From GCA-003244245 sp036266995 (GTDB taxonomy: Bacteria; Actinomycetota; Actinomycetes; Mycobacteriales; Pseudonocardiaceae): DNA of 64,000 nt. Made by a program: the position numbers and the translations under genes. The notes below the pieces were generated by a model. It was not told where the DNA came from, made no database searches, and worked only from the letters and a program-made list of their open reading frames with translations. Of this stretch, positions 7,711 to 17,454 are shown piece after piece (within the stretch, counting starts at the first letter, position 1; the number at the start of each line of letters is the position of its first letter). The DNA is taken from contig DATAWX010000104.1 of NCBI GenBank assembly GCA_036266995.1, positions 1-64,000 on the forward strand, given 5' to 3'.

Positions 7711-8703
7711 ATGGAGTACACGCAGCTGGGCCGTAGTGGCCTTCTGGTGTCCCGACTGTGTCTGGGCACGATGAACTTCGGCCCGGAGACCTCGGAGGCC
7801 GACAGCCACGCGATCATGGATCGGGCCCATGAGCAGGGGATCAACTTCTTCGACACAGCCGACGTCTACGGCTGGCGCAAGGGGGAGGGATATACGGAGC
7901 AGATCATCGGCCGGTGGTTCGCCGGCGGCGGTGGACGCCGGGAACGCACTGTGCTGGCGACCAAGCTCTACGGTTCGATGGGGGACTGGCCAAATGAGAC
8001 CAAGCTCTCCGCACTGAACATCCGGCGGGCCTGCGACGCGTCACTGCGCCGGTTGCAGACCGACTACATCGACCTTTACCAAATGCACCACGTCGACCGG
8101 GCCACCCCGTGGGAGGAGATATGGGAGGCCATGTCGGTGCTCCGGCAACAAGGAAAGATCATCTACGTCGGCTCGTCGAACTTCGCGGGCTGGCATCTGG
8201 TCAAGGCGCAGGAGGCGGCTCGCCGGCAGCGTGTCACCGGGCTGGTCAGCGAGCAGTCCATCTACAACCTGCTCACCCGGTGGGTCGAGCTGGAGGTGCT
8301 GCCCGCCGCGCGGGACTACGGCATCGGGCTGATCCCGTGGTCGCCGCTCAACGGCGGCCTGCTCAGCGGGGTGCTGCGCAAGCAACGCGAGGGCGGCGGT
8401 TCGCGCAGCACCACTGGACGCTCGGCTGACGCGCTCGAGGCTAACCGGGAGCGCATCGAGGCTTACGAGAAACTGTGCGCCGAGCTCGGCGAGGATCCCG
8501 CCAATGTCGGGCTGGCCTGGCTGCTGCACCAGGACGGGGTGACCGCGCCGATCGTCGGCCCGCGGACCATCGCGCAACTGGACAGCTCGCTGCGAGCGGT
8601 CGCGATCAAGTTGGACGCCGATGTGCTGTCGCGGCTCGACGAGCAGTTCCCGGCGCCGGGCCCTAACGGCACCAAACCGGCACCGGAAGCCTACGCGTGG
8701 TGA
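7711..8703 (+). CDS. Aldo/keto reductase
   Basis: A 330-residue NADPH-dependent oxidoreductase of the AKR superfamily with a (beta/alpha)8 barrel. Seen are the family start (LGRSGLLVSRLCLGTMNFG), the catalytic Asp-Tyr pair in FFDTADVYG (about residue 46), the catalytic Lys in LATKLYG (about residue 83), the MHHVD His (about residue 119) and a GSSNFAGW strand. The N-terminal motif places the start at the ATG at 7711, close behind GGCTGGGGGC. It resembles the bacterial AKR group that reduces aldehydes or sugars, but no substrate can be named. It is followed by a strong hairpin (8748-8808). Confidence 0.9.
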   Translation: MEYTQLGRSGLLVSRLCLGTMNFGPETSEADSHAIMDRAHEQGINFFDTADVYGWRKGEGYTEQIIGRWFAGGGGRRERTVLATKLYGSMGDWPNETKLSALNIRRACDASLRRLQTDYIDLYQMHHVDRATPWEEIWEAMSVLRQQGKIIYVGSSNFAGWHLVKAQEAARRQRVTGLVSEQSIYNLLTRWVELEVLPAARDYGIGLIPWSPLNGGLLSGVLRKQREGGGSRSTTGRSADALEANRERIEAYEKLCAELGEDPANVGLAWLLHQDGVTAPIVGPRTIAQLDSSLRAVAIKLDADVLSRLDEQFPAPGPNGTKPAPEAYAW

Positions 8704-8747
8704 CGCGGTAAGCACGCAACGGTACCTTCGCGCCGTGCCACACCGGT

Positions 8748-8808
8748 GATCGCGATTTAGGAAGAATCAACCGCGCTGGCCGCGGCTCGTTCTTCCCAAA
8801 TCGCGATC
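8748..8808. terminator. Large nested hairpin between convergent genes
   Basis: GATCGCGATTTAGGAAGAA at 8748-8766 pairs with 8790-8808 at 18 of 19 positions. The loop carries a second hairpin, CCGCG-CTGGC-CGCGG, and the outer bases CACC/GGTG (8741-8744 and 8811-8814) can extend the stem past a bulge. It sits 45 bp after the aldo/keto reductase stop and 85 bp after the DUF6104 stop on the other strand. A bidirectional terminator is the simplest role; a REP-like repeat is the alternative. Confidence 0.65.
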
Positions 8809-8892
8809 ATGGTGCGCACGCGTTCGCCCGTCAGGGATCGCCGAAGGTACTGAGACTGCCCTGAAGTGCAAGCCGGGAGTAGGGCTGCCGGG

Positions 8893-9081
8893 CTAGAGGG
8901 CGTCTGGCTCGTCGGTGGCGTCGTCGCGGGCTAGGTAGGTGGCCAGCCGCTCGACGGCGTCCTCGAACTCGGGGTATTCATCGACGAACGCGCGGAGCCG
9001 GGCGGCCAGCCACTCCACGCGCAGCCGCTCGCCGCCACGCCGGTCTTCGAGTTCCTCAATGCCTCGGTCGGTGAAATACAC
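8893..9081 (-). CDS. DUF6104 family protein
   Basis: A 62-residue protein starting with MYFTDRGIEELE and ending in an acidic tail. I recognise the pattern of the actinobacterial DUF6104 family (FTDRGIEELE, then VEWLAARLRAFVDEYPEFE and VERLATYLA). No function is known. It is predicted to be two or three soluble helices. The GTG start lies only three bases after the kgd stop, so the two are almost certainly one transcript and probably translationally coupled; co-occurrence with kgd suggests, but does not show, a link to the 2-oxoglutarate enzyme. Confidence 0.8.
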   Translation of the reverse strand: MYFTDRGIEELEDRRGGERLRVEWLAARLRAFVDEYPEFEDAVERLATYLARDDATDEPDAL

Positions 9082-9084
9082 GGG

Positions 9085-12000
9085 TCAGCCGCCGAGGGCG
9101 GCGGTGATGAGCTCGCGCTGCTCAACGTCGTGGACCTTGGCCGACCCCGCAGAAGGGGCCGCCATGGCGCGCCGGGAGATCCGCCGCAGCCGGCTCAGAC
9201 GTTCGGGCATCAGCTCGGGCAGGCTCAGCCCGTAGAACGGCCAGGTGCCCTGGTTGGCGGGTTCCTCCTGCACCCAGAACACCTCGGTGGCGTTCGGGTA
9301 GCGGTCCAGCGCCGCGGCGAGCCGCCGCTGGGGCACCGGGTAGAGCTGCTCGACCCGCACGATCGCAGTGTCCTCGATGCCACGCAGCTGGCGTGCCGCG
9401 TGCAACTCATAGCTGATCTTGCCGCTACACATCAGCACCCGGCGCACCGCTGCGGGGTCGGTGACCATCGGGTCATCGAGCACCGACGCGAACCTTCCCG
9501 AGGTGAAGTCCTGCACCGGGCTCACCGCCGCCTTCAGGCGCAGCATCGACTTCGGTGTGAACACGACCAGCGGCCGGTGCACGCCGTCCAGGGCATGCCG
9601 GCGCAGCAGGTGGAAGTAATTCGCCGGAGTGGACGGCTGCGCCACCGTCATCGAGCCCTCAGCGCACAACTGCAGGAAGCGCTCGATGCGTCCAGACGTG
9701 TGATCGGGGCCTTGCCCCTCGTGACCATGCGGTAGCAGCAGGACGACATCGGACCGCTGACCCCATTTGGCCTCGCCCGAGGAGATGAACTCGTCGATCA
9801 CCGGCTGCGCCCCATCGGCGAAGTCACCGAACTGCGCCTCCCAGAGCACCAAAGCGTCCGGGTTCGCCACCGAGTAGCCGTATTCGAAGCCCAACGCAGC
9901 GAATTCCGACAACGCCGAGTCGTAGGCCATGAATTTCGCCTGGTTGGCGGAGATGTTATTCAACGGCATGTACTCGGCCCCGGTCTTGCGGTCGATCAGC
10001 ACCGAATGCCGTTGCACGAACGTGCCACGCCGGGTGTCCTGTCCGGACAGCCGCACCAGACGGCCGTCCAGGCAGACCGAGCCGAGCGCCAACAGCTCAG
10101 CGAAAGCCCAGTCGATGCCGCCCTCGCGGGCCATCTTCGCGCGCTTCTCCAGCACCGGTTTGACCCTGGGGTGCGGGGTGAAGCCCGCAGGCAGGTTGAC
10201 GTGAGCGTCGGCGATCCGCTCGATGATGCTGCGGTCTACCCCGGTGGACAGCCCGGTGGGCACGGGTTGTTCGGTCTCCACCGACTCGCTCGGCGCCGCG
10301 GCCCGCTTTTCCAGCTCCCGAACCTCGTTGAAGACGTGCTCGAGCTGCTGCGCGTAGTCCTTCAGCACGCGCTCGGCTTCCTCGACGGACATGTCCCCGC
10401 GGCCGATGAGCGCCTCGGTGTAACCCTTGCGAACCGACCGCTTGGTATCGATGATGTCGTACATTTTCGGCTGCGTCATCGACGGGTCGTCGCCCTCATT
10501 GTGACCGCGGCGACGGTAGCAGATCATGTCGATCACGACGTCTTTTTGGAATGCCTGCCGGTATTCCACGGCCAGCTTGGCCACCCAGACGCAGGACTCC
10601 GGGTCGTCGCCATTGACGTGGAACACGGGCGCACCGATCATCTTCGCGACATCGGTCGAGTACTCGCTGGACCGCGCGTACTGGGGTGCCGTGGTGAATC
10701 CCACCTGATTGTTCACGATCACATGCACGGTGCCGCCGGTGCGGTATCCGCGCAATTGCGACAGGTTGAGCGTCTCGGCTACCACGCCTTGCCCGGCGAA
10801 GGCGGCGTCCCCGTGCAGCGCAACGGGCAGCACGGTGAAGCCGTCCGGTCCCTTGTCCAGCATGTCCTGCTTGGCTCGCGCGATGCCTTCGAGCACCGGG
10901 TCCACGGCCTCCAGGTGCGACGGGTTGGAGGTCAGCGACACTTTCGTCTCGCCGTCACCGAACATCCGGTAGTACTTGCCCTCGGCGCCCAGGTGGTATT
11001 TGACGTCACCGGAGCCGTGTGCCTGGCCGGGGTCGACGTTGCCCTCGAACTCGCGGAAGATCTGCGAGTACGGCTTGCCCACGACGTTGGCCAGCACGTT
11101 GAGCCGACCGCGGTGCGGCATGGCGAGCACCACTTCGTCCAACTCGAACTCGGCGGCCTTGTCCAGCACCGCGTCCAGCAGTGGGATGACGGTCTCGGCG
11201 CCCTCCAGCGAGAACCGCTTCTGACCGACGTATTTGGTCTGCAGGAAGGTCTCGAAGGACTCCGCGGCGTTGAGCTTGGACAGGATGTACTTCTGCTGCG
11301 CGGGGCTGGGTTTTTCGTGCACCCGCTCGACGCGCTCCTGCAACCACTGCCGCTCATCCGGCGCCAGGATGTGCATGTACTCCACCCCGACGTTGCGGCA
11401 GTAGGCGTTGCGTAGCACTCCCAGCACGTCGCGCAGCTTCATGTGCGAGTGCCCGGCGAACCCACCGACGGCGAATGTCCGGTCCAGATCCCACAGCGTG
11501 AGGCCGTGGCGCAGCACGTCGAGATCGGGGTGTCTGCGCTGCCGGTAGTTCAGCGGATCGGTATCGGCCATCAGGTGCCCGCGGGTCCGGTAGGCGTCGA
11601 TCAGCTCGAGCACCCGGGCGGTCTTGGCGACCTCCCCCTCGGGAATGTCCTGCACCCAGCGCACCGGCTCGTAGGGCACGCGCAATGAGGCGAACACGTT
11701 GTCGTAGAAATCGTCGTCGCCCAGCAGTAGCCCGTGCACCCGGCGCAGGAACTCACCGGATTCGGCGCCCTGGATGATGCGGTGATCGTAGGTGGAGGTC
11801 AGCGTGATGATCTTGCTGATCGCCATCTCGGCGAGTGCCTCTTCGCTGGCGCCCTGGAAGGCCGCGGGGTATTCCATCGCACCGACGCCGATGATGGCGC
11901 CCTGCCCGGACATTAGCCGAGGTACCGAGTGGTTGGTGCCGATGGTGCCCGGGTTGGTCAGCGTGATCGTGGTGGCCGCGAGGTCTTCGGCGGTGAGTCT

Positions 12001-12726
12001 GCCCTCGCGGGCTTTGCGGATGATGTCTTCGTAGGACTGCCAGAACTGGGCGAAGGTCATCACCTCGCAGCGCTTGATCGAGGTGACGACGAGGCTGCGT
12101 CCGTTGGCGGTCTTGAGATCGATCGCGAGGCCCACGTTGACGTGCTCGGGCGCCACGACCGAGGGTTTTCCCTGCTCGTCGGTGGTGTAGTGCCGGTTCA
12201 TCTGCGGATACTCGGCCAGCGCTCGCACCACCGCGTACCCGATGAGGTGGGTGAAACTGATCTTGCCGCCGCGGGTTCGCTGGAGATGGTTGTTGATCAC
12301 AATGCGATTGTCGACCAGCAGCTTCGCCGGTACCGCACGCACGCTGGTGGCCGTCGGCAGCTCCAGCGAGGTCTCCATGTTCGCCACCACGCGGGCCGCC
12401 GCGCCGCGCAGCGGGGTGGTGGTGTCGTGCTGGGGATCTTGCTGCGCTCGCGCGGGTACGGCGATCTGCGCTCTGGCGGTGGCACCATTGGCTGGTGCGC
12501 GCGCGGCTGGTGTCGGCGTGGCTGGCGGCGCCTTGCTGGTGCGGGGAGCCTTGCCGTTGATGTTTCCTTGCGATGCGGGCCGGTAGTCGGCGAAGAAGTC
12601 GTGCCACGACGAGTCCACCGCCGAGGGATCGGCGAGGAACTGTTCGTACATCTCCTCGACGAGCCACTCGTTGGGGCCGAACTGCACGGGTTGGTCACTG
12701 CGGGACACTGCGGGAAGTCGCCTCAA
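9085..12726 (-). CDS. kgd: Multifunctional 2-oxoglutarate dehydrogenase/decarboxylase (Kgd)
   Basis: At 1213 residues this is the actinobacterial fusion of an E2-like succinyltransferase core with an E1 thiamine-diphosphate dehydrogenase, which converts 2-oxoglutarate to succinyl-CoA, or to succinate semialdehyde when uncoupled. In order: an N-terminal segment with GPNEWLVEEMYEQF, a Pro/Ala-rich linker, the E2 core (about residues 110-340) with the catalytic TYDHRIIQG, then the E1 part with MPHRGRLNVLANVVGK, NPSHLE, HGDAAFAGQG and VNNQVGFTT. No lipoyl domain is present, as is normal. The upstream ATG at 12726 is used, but a GTG at 12708 (VSRSDQ) fits homologues equally well. DUF6104 follows three bases later. 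The GarA-type FHA regulator that controls this enzyme in relatives is not in the window. Confidence 0.96.
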   Translation of the reverse strand: MRRLPAVSRSDQPVQFGPNEWLVEEMYEQFLADPSAVDSSWHDFFADYRPASQGNINGKAPRTSKAPPATPTPAARAPANGATARAQIAVPARAQQDPQHDTTTPLRGAAARVVANMETSLELPTATSVRAVPAKLLVDNRIVINNHLQRTRGGKISFTHLIGYAVVRALAEYPQMNRHYTTDEQGKPSVVAPEHVNVGLAIDLKTANGRSLVVTSIKRCEVMTFAQFWQSYEDIIRKAREGRLTAEDLAATTITLTNPGTIGTNHSVPRLMSGQGAIIGVGAMEYPAAFQGASEEALAEMAISKIITLTSTYDHRIIQGAESGEFLRRVHGLLLGDDDFYDNVFASLRVPYEPVRWVQDIPEGEVAKTARVLELIDAYRTRGHLMADTDPLNYRQRRHPDLDVLRHGLTLWDLDRTFAVGGFAGHSHMKLRDVLGVLRNAYCRNVGVEYMHILAPDERQWLQERVERVHEKPSPAQQKYILSKLNAAESFETFLQTKYVGQKRFSLEGAETVIPLLDAVLDKAAEFELDEVVLAMPHRGRLNVLANVVGKPYSQIFREFEGNVDPGQAHGSGDVKYHLGAEGKYYRMFGDGETKVSLTSNPSHLEAVDPVLEGIARAKQDMLDKGPDGFTVLPVALHGDAAFAGQGVVAETLNLSQLRGYRTGGTVHVIVNNQVGFTTAPQYARSSEYSTDVAKMIGAPVFHVNGDDPESCVWVAKLAVEYRQAFQKDVVIDMICYRRRGHNEGDDPSMTQPKMYDIIDTKRSVRKGYTEALIGRGDMSVEEAERVLKDYAQQLEHVFNEVRELEKRAAAPSESVETEQPVPTGLSTGVDRSIIERIADAHVNLPAGFTPHPRVKPVLEKRAKMAREGGIDWAFAELLALGSVCLDGRLVRLSGQDTRRGTFVQRHSVLIDRKTGAEYMPLNNISANQAKFMAYDSALSEFAALGFEYGYSVANPDALVLWEAQFGDFADGAQPVIDEFISSGEAKWGQRSDVVLLLPHGHEGQGPDHTSGRIERFLQLCAEGSMTVAQPSTPANYFHLLRRHALDGVHRPLVVFTPKSMLRLKAAVSPVQDFTSGRFASVLDDPMVTDPAAVRRVLMCSGKISYELHAARQLRGIEDTAIVRVEQLYPVPQRRLAAALDRYPNATEVFWVQEEPANQGTWPFYGLSLPELMPERLSRLRRISRRAMAAPSAGSAKVHDVEQRELITAALGG

Positions 12727-12883
12727 TCCGTTCTGTTGCGGGACTGCGCCAGGGTCACTGACGTGACTTCCAGGCTAGCCCTCGCCCTGAGGCGTGAGGC
12801 GTCGGTGGACCCTTGGCGCGCCGGTGAACGGGTTATCGTTGGGGTCAGGCAGCGGCCCGCGCAGCCCGATCCGATCACAGCAT

Positions 12884-13642
12884 TCATCGGGTGGCGCGGT
12901 GTTCCTGGGGGCTGATCCCGCGTACCCGTTTGAAGGCGGTGCTCAACGCGAAAGAGCTGCCGTAGCCGACCTGGCGGGCCACCGAGCCGACGGTGGCTCC
13001 CGGCTCCCGGAGCAGGTCAGCGGCGAGGGTCAGCCGCCATCCGGTGAGGAACGTCATCGGTGGTTCGCCGACCAGCTCAGTGAAGCGGCGAGCCAGCGAT
13101 GCCCGGGAGGTGCCGATCGCCACAGCCAGGGCTTGCACCGTCCACGGGTGTGCCGGTTTGTTATGCAGCAGCCGCAGGGCCGGTCCGACCACCGGGTCGC
13201 TGTGGGCGCGGTACCACCCCGGTGCCGCTGCCTCCGGCCGGGCAAACCAAGCCCTCAGGACCGCGATGAGCAGCCGGTCGAGCACCGCCTGCTGTCCAGG
13301 TTCGTCCTTGACGATCTCGTCAGCTAGATAGGTGATCAGCGGACTCTGCAGGTCCTTAGCCGGGAGGACGAGCAATGCCGGCAACGCGCCGAGCAACCGC
13401 TGGCTGATCTCGCCGGGCATCAGGTAGGTGCCGGTCAGCATCACCGCCGAGCCGTTGCGACTGTTGCCCCAGGTGCGGACACCCATGTCCATCATGAGGG
13501 TCAGCTCCTCGCCCGCGGGCGTCGTGCAGCGCTGCCCGGGATCGATGATCACCTGTGCTGGGCTGCGGGGATCGTCGGCGACGGTGTACGGCTCGGGCCC
13601 AACTACGCGGCGGCGGTACCGTCTGGTGAGCCGGCCGCCCAT
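12884..13642 (-). CDS. AraC-family regulator, N-terminally truncated
   Basis: The 252-residue frame ends in a complete AraC-type two-helix-turn-helix domain (about residues 145-250; TSRASLARRF and VARQVGYGSSFALSTAFKR). In front is the rear half of an AraC-binding cupin (GPEPYTVADDP, HPGQRC-type DPGQRC, MGVRTWGNS, LTGTY). Family members normally have about 60-70 further residues before the GPxPYTVADDP motif; here only 13 are available because the frame enters the 3' end of the ABC exporter gene (40-bp overlap). The cupin is thus missing its first strands, implying a deletion junction. DNA binding may be retained, ligand sensing probably not. The start at 13642 is simply the first ATG. Confidence 0.75.
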   Translation of the reverse strand: MGGRLTRRYRRRVVGPEPYTVADDPRSPAQVIIDPGQRCTTPAGEELTLMMDMGVRTWGNSRNGSAVMLTGTYLMPGEISQRLLGALPALLVLPAKDLQSPLITYLADEIVKDEPGQQAVLDRLLIAVLRAWFARPEAAAPGWYRAHSDPVVGPALRLLHNKPAHPWTVQALAVAIGTSRASLARRFTELVGEPPMTFLTGWRLTLAADLLREPGATVGSVARQVGYGSSFALSTAFKRVRGISPQEHRATR

Positions 13643-16600
13643 AGCCGGGCGTAGTACCCGTCAGCCGCGAGTAGTTCGTGGTGGCGGCCCTGCTCGACGA
13701 TCCGGCCGCCGTCGAGGACTACGATCCGGTCCGCTCTGGCCGCGGTGGCCAGCCGGTGCGCGATGACGACGGTGGTGCGGCGTGCGGCGAGCCGGTCGGC
13801 GGCGGCCAGGACCAGTGACTCGGTGGCCGGGTCCAGGGCTGCGGTGGCCTCGTCGAGCAACAGCAGGTCAGGCTCGACCAACTCGGCTCGGGCCAGCGCG
13901 ATCAGTTGCCGCTGCCCGGCGGACAGGCCTTGGCCACGTTCGTTGACCGGTTGGCGAAATCCGTGCGGTAGCGCGGCGACGGCGCCCAGCGCGCCGACCC
14001 TGCGGGTCGCGGCCTCCACCTCGGCGGGGGATGCCTGCGGGTCGCCGTAGCTGATGTTGCCGGCGACGTCGCCGCGGAACAGGTGCGCCTCTTGCGGCAC
14101 CACCCCCAGCCGGTGATGAAATGCCGCCGGGTCGAACCGGCGCACGTCGGTCCCGTCGATGACCACGGTTCCGATGGTCGGGTCGTAGAAGCGGGCCAGC
14201 AGCTTGACCACGGTGGACTTGCCAGCTCCGGTGGCGCCCACCAGGGCGACGGTTTCGCCGGGAGCGATGCGCAGTGACACCCGGTCCAGCGCGGGCTCCG
14301 TGGCGCCGGGGTAGCTGAAGGTGACGTCGCGCAGCTCCACCTCGCCGCGCAACCGCGCTGGCACCGGCACGGCATCGGCACCGGGGGGCGGCACCGAGGT
14401 TGGTGTGTCCAGCAGTTCCCGGATGCGCCGCAGCCCGACCGCGGCCTGTTGGTATCCGTCGAAGACCTGGGACAGTTGCTGCACGGGCGCGAAGAACAGG
14501 CCCAGGTAGAGCAGGAACGCGGTGAGCACCCCGGCGGTGACGGTGCCCGCGGCGACTCGGGACGCCCCGACGCCCAGGACCGCGGCGGTCGCGAGGTCCG
14601 ACAGCAGCGCCACGAACGGGAAGTAGGTGGCGATGTAGCGTTGCGCGCGGAGCCGGGCGCGCCGGTAGGCGTCGCTACGCGCGGCGAAGTCCGCCGCGGA
14701 GCGGCGTTCCCGGGTGAATGCTTGGGCCACCCGCGCACCGGAGACGTTCTCCTGCAGGTCGGCATTGACCTCGCTGACCCGATCCCGCGCCTCGGTGTAG
14801 GCCGCAGAGGACAGCCGCCGGAACACCACTGTGGCCGCGACCAGCACCGGCAGACCGAGCATCGCCACCACAGCGAGGCCGGCGTCGGTGACCAGCAGCG
14901 CGATGGCCACTCCCGCGACGGTGAGCACGCTGATCAGCGCGGTGGACAGCCCGGTCTGCAGGAACGTCGACAGCGCATCGACGTCGGTGGTCATCCGGGT
15001 CATGATCCGGCCGGCCATCTCGCGTTCGAAGTAGTCCATCCCGAGGCGCTGCAGGTGCGCGAAGCTGCGCACCCGCACCAGGTACAGCAGCGTTTCCCCG
15101 GCCCGCGCGGCGACCACCGTCTGGGCGGCGATGACGAACCAGTCTGCGGCGACCACCCCGAGCCCGACCGCCACCGCGATGCCGAGCAGACGCGGCGCAT
15201 GCCCGGTGATGGCGTCCACGGCGAGGCCGCCCAGCGCCGGGAACGCCACGGTCGCCAACGCGTCGAGACCCACCAGGATCGCGGTGAGGCTGAGCCACCC
15301 CAGCATCGGTCGCAGCAACCGGCGCAGCCGGAAGTCCGGATCGGGGGCGGTCGGGTCGGCGCCTCGGATGTCGGGCTGGGCGGTCGCCGGCGGCAGTGCG
15401 GCCACCGCCGCGAGCAGTTCCGGGGTGGGCCCGATGCTGCCGAGCATGCTGGCCCCAAGGCCGCCGCGCACCGCGCCGGCTGCGTTCTGGGCGGTCCGTA
15501 GAACGTCGCTGGAGTCCTCCGGTGCGTCAGTCGGCGCCCTGGGTGGCCACAGCTGCGGGGTGATGCCGTCAGGACCCGACTCCACCACCCTGGACGGCTC
15601 CACCACCCTGGATGTGGCGGCCATGACGTTCTCGATCACCTCGCCCGGGCCGGCGAGCAGGGCACGGAACAGAGCGCACCGAGTGGCCAGCTCGGGCTGG
15701 GTCCCGACGTCGATCACCCGGCCACCGTCGAGCACCGCGACCCGGTCGGCCAGCGCCAGCGAGGAGCGGCGGTGCGCGATGAGCAAGGTGGTGCGCGCTG
15801 CGGTGACCCGACGCAGGGTGGCGTGAATGGCCGCCTCGGTTGTGGCGTCAACCGCGGAGGTGGCGTCGTCGAGCACGAGTATCCGCGGGTCCGACAGCAG
15901 CGCTCTGGCCAGTGCGATCCGCTGGCGTTGGCCGCCTGACAGGGTCAGTCCCCGCTCGCCGACCGGGGTGTCGTAGCCCTGCGGCAGCGCGGAGATGAAG
16001 TCGTGCGCCGCTGCGTCCCTCGCCGCCCGGTACACCTGCTCGTCGGTGGCGTCCGGGCATCCGTAGGCGATGTTGGCCCGCACCGTGTCGGAGAACAGGA
16101 ACGCCTCCTCGAACACCATCCCCACCGCGCGGCGCAGCGACGCCAACCGCAACTGCCGGACGTCGACGGTGTGGCCGAGCGGTCCGACCCGGACTGCGCC
16201 CTGTTGTGCCTCATAGAACCGGGCCAGCAGCAGTGAGACGGTGGACTTTCCCGACCCGGGCGTCCCCACCAGGGCTAGCGTCTCGCCCGGCTTGATGGCC
16301 AGGGTCATCCCGTCGAGCACCGGTTCGCTGCGGGCGTAACCGAAGCGCACCCCGTCGAGGTACACCGCCAGCGGGCCGTCCGGGACATCGATCGCGTCTG
16401 GTGCGTCGACCACGTCGGGTTGAGAGTCGATCAGTTCGTAGACCCGTTCCACACCGGCTCGGGCCAGCTGAGCGAGAACCACCAGGCTGGCGATCAACCG
16501 AGCCGGGCCGACGAGCAGCGCAAGGTACGCGGCGAATGCCACGAAGGTGCCCAAGCTGATGGCCCCCCGCAGCGCCAGCATGCCGCCCAGGGCGAACACC

Positions 16601-17388
16601 GCCACCTGACCCAGCGCGGGGAACGAAGCCAGCGTCGGGGCGAACGTCGCGTTCAGCCGGGCTGCCCGCATTCGTTCGGCGAACAACCGTCGGGCCCGAT
16701 CCTCGAGCCGGGACACGGCGCGGGCCTCCTGACCGAAGCCCTTGACTACCCGCACCCCGGTGACCGTCTCCTCGACATGCTCGGCGATATCGGCCGCGCG
16801 CTGCTGAGCCGACCAGGTCGCCGGAAAAAGCGTGCGCCGCGTCCGGGTGGTGACCAGTCCGGCGCCCGGCACGACGACCAGCGCGATCAGCGTGAGCAAC
16901 GGGGACAGCCACAGCATCGCGCCTAGCGCAACGACGAGCAGAACCAACACTCCCGCTGTCAGCGGCACCACCGACAGCAGGCCCTGCACCAGCTGCAGAT
17001 CGGAGATGGCCCGCGAGACGACCTGCCCGGTGCGCAGGCTGTCCTGCTTGGCACCGTCGAGCTTCTGCACCGCCCGGAACACGGCATTGCGCAGGTCGTG
17101 CTGCACATCCAGCGACAGCCGCCCACCGAGATAGCGGCGCATGAAGGCGGTTGCACATTGCAGGAGCGCCGCCGCGCCCAGTGCGGCGACCAGCCAGCCC
17201 AACCGGCCGGTGGTACGCGCCACGGCGTCGTCCACCGCGAGCCGCGTCAGCAGCGGGGTGATGGCCTCCATGCCGACCCCGATACCGGAGGCGAGCAGCG
17301 CCGCTACGGCGACCTTCGGGTGGCGCCAGCAGGCCGTCGCGAGCCGGCGGATCCAGCCGACCCGTTTCGCGGCGATCTGCTCGGACAC
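13603..17388 (-). CDS. Fused double ABC exporter (TMD-NBD-TMD-NBD)
   Basis: A 1261-residue protein joining two half-exporters of the multidrug/lipid ABC-B type. Half one has six helices and a nucleotide domain with Walker A GTPGSGKST (residues 375-383), signature LSGGQ and Walker B ILVLDD; the catalytic Glu position is Asp508. A Ser/Pro linker of roughly 110 residues with a doubled SRVVE motif follows. Half two has Walker A GATGAGKST (from residue 1051), a variant signature LSAGQ and Walker B LLLLDE with Glu1180. One degenerate and one canonical site are typical of heterodimeric exporters, normally encoded by two genes. The start ATG is 66 bp after an upstream zinc-binding-type gene. Substrate unknown. 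Confidence 0.95.
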   Translation of the reverse strand: MSEQIAAKRVGWIRRLATACWRHPKVAVAALLASGIGVGMEAITPLLTRLAVDDAVARTTGRLGWLVAALGAAALLQCATAFMRRYLGGRLSLDVQHDLRNAVFRAVQKLDGAKQDSLRTGQVVSRAISDLQLVQGLLSVVPLTAGVLVLLVVALGAMLWLSPLLTLIALVVVPGAGLVTTRTRRTLFPATWSAQQRAADIAEHVEETVTGVRVVKGFGQEARAVSRLEDRARRLFAERMRAARLNATFAPTLASFPALGQVAVFALGGMLALRGAISLGTFVAFAAYLALLVGPARLIASLVVLAQLARAGVERVYELIDSQPDVVDAPDAIDVPDGPLAVYLDGVRFGYARSEPVLDGMTLAIKPGETLALVGTPGSGKSTVSLLLARFYEAQQGAVRVGPLGHTVDVRQLRLASLRRAVGMVFEEAFLFSDTVRANIAYGCPDATDEQVYRAARDAAAHDFISALPQGYDTPVGERGLTLSGGQRQRIALARALLSDPRILVLDDATSAVDATTEAAIHATLRRVTAARTTLLIAHRRSSLALADRVAVLDGGRVIDVGTQPELATRCALFRALLAGPGEVIENVMAATSRVVEPSRVVESGPDGITPQLWPPRAPTDAPEDSSDVLRTAQNAAGAVRGGLGASMLGSIGPTPELLAAVAALPPATAQPDIRGADPTAPDPDFRLRRLLRPMLGWLSLTAILVGLDALATVAFPALGGLAVDAITGHAPRLLGIAVAVGLGVVAADWFVIAAQTVVAARAGETLLYLVRVRSFAHLQRLGMDYFEREMAGRIMTRMTTDVDALSTFLQTGLSTALISVLTVAGVAIALLVTDAGLAVVAMLGLPVLVAATVVFRRLSSAAYTEARDRVSEVNADLQENVSGARVAQAFTRERRSAADFAARSDAYRRARLRAQRYIATYFPFVALLSDLATAAVLGVGASRVAAGTVTAGVLTAFLLYLGLFFAPVQQLSQVFDGYQQAAVGLRRIRELLDTPTSVPPPGADAVPVPARLRGEVELRDVTFSYPGATEPALDRVSLRIAPGETVALVGATGAGKSTVVKLLARFYDPTIGTVVIDGTDVRRFDPAAFHHRLGVVPQEAHLFRGDVAGNISYGDPQASPAEVEAATRRVGALGAVAALPHGFRQPVNERGQGLSAGQRQLIALARAELVEPDLLLLDEATAALDPATESLVLAAADRLAARRTTVVIAHRLATAARADRIVVLDGGRIVEQGRHHELLAADGYYARLWAAGSPDGTAAA

Positions 17389-17454
17389 GATCGCCAGGTT
17401 ATGCGGTCGCCCTGGCAGTGGTCGGGTCGTGGAACTCCAACGCCAGCCGGTGGA

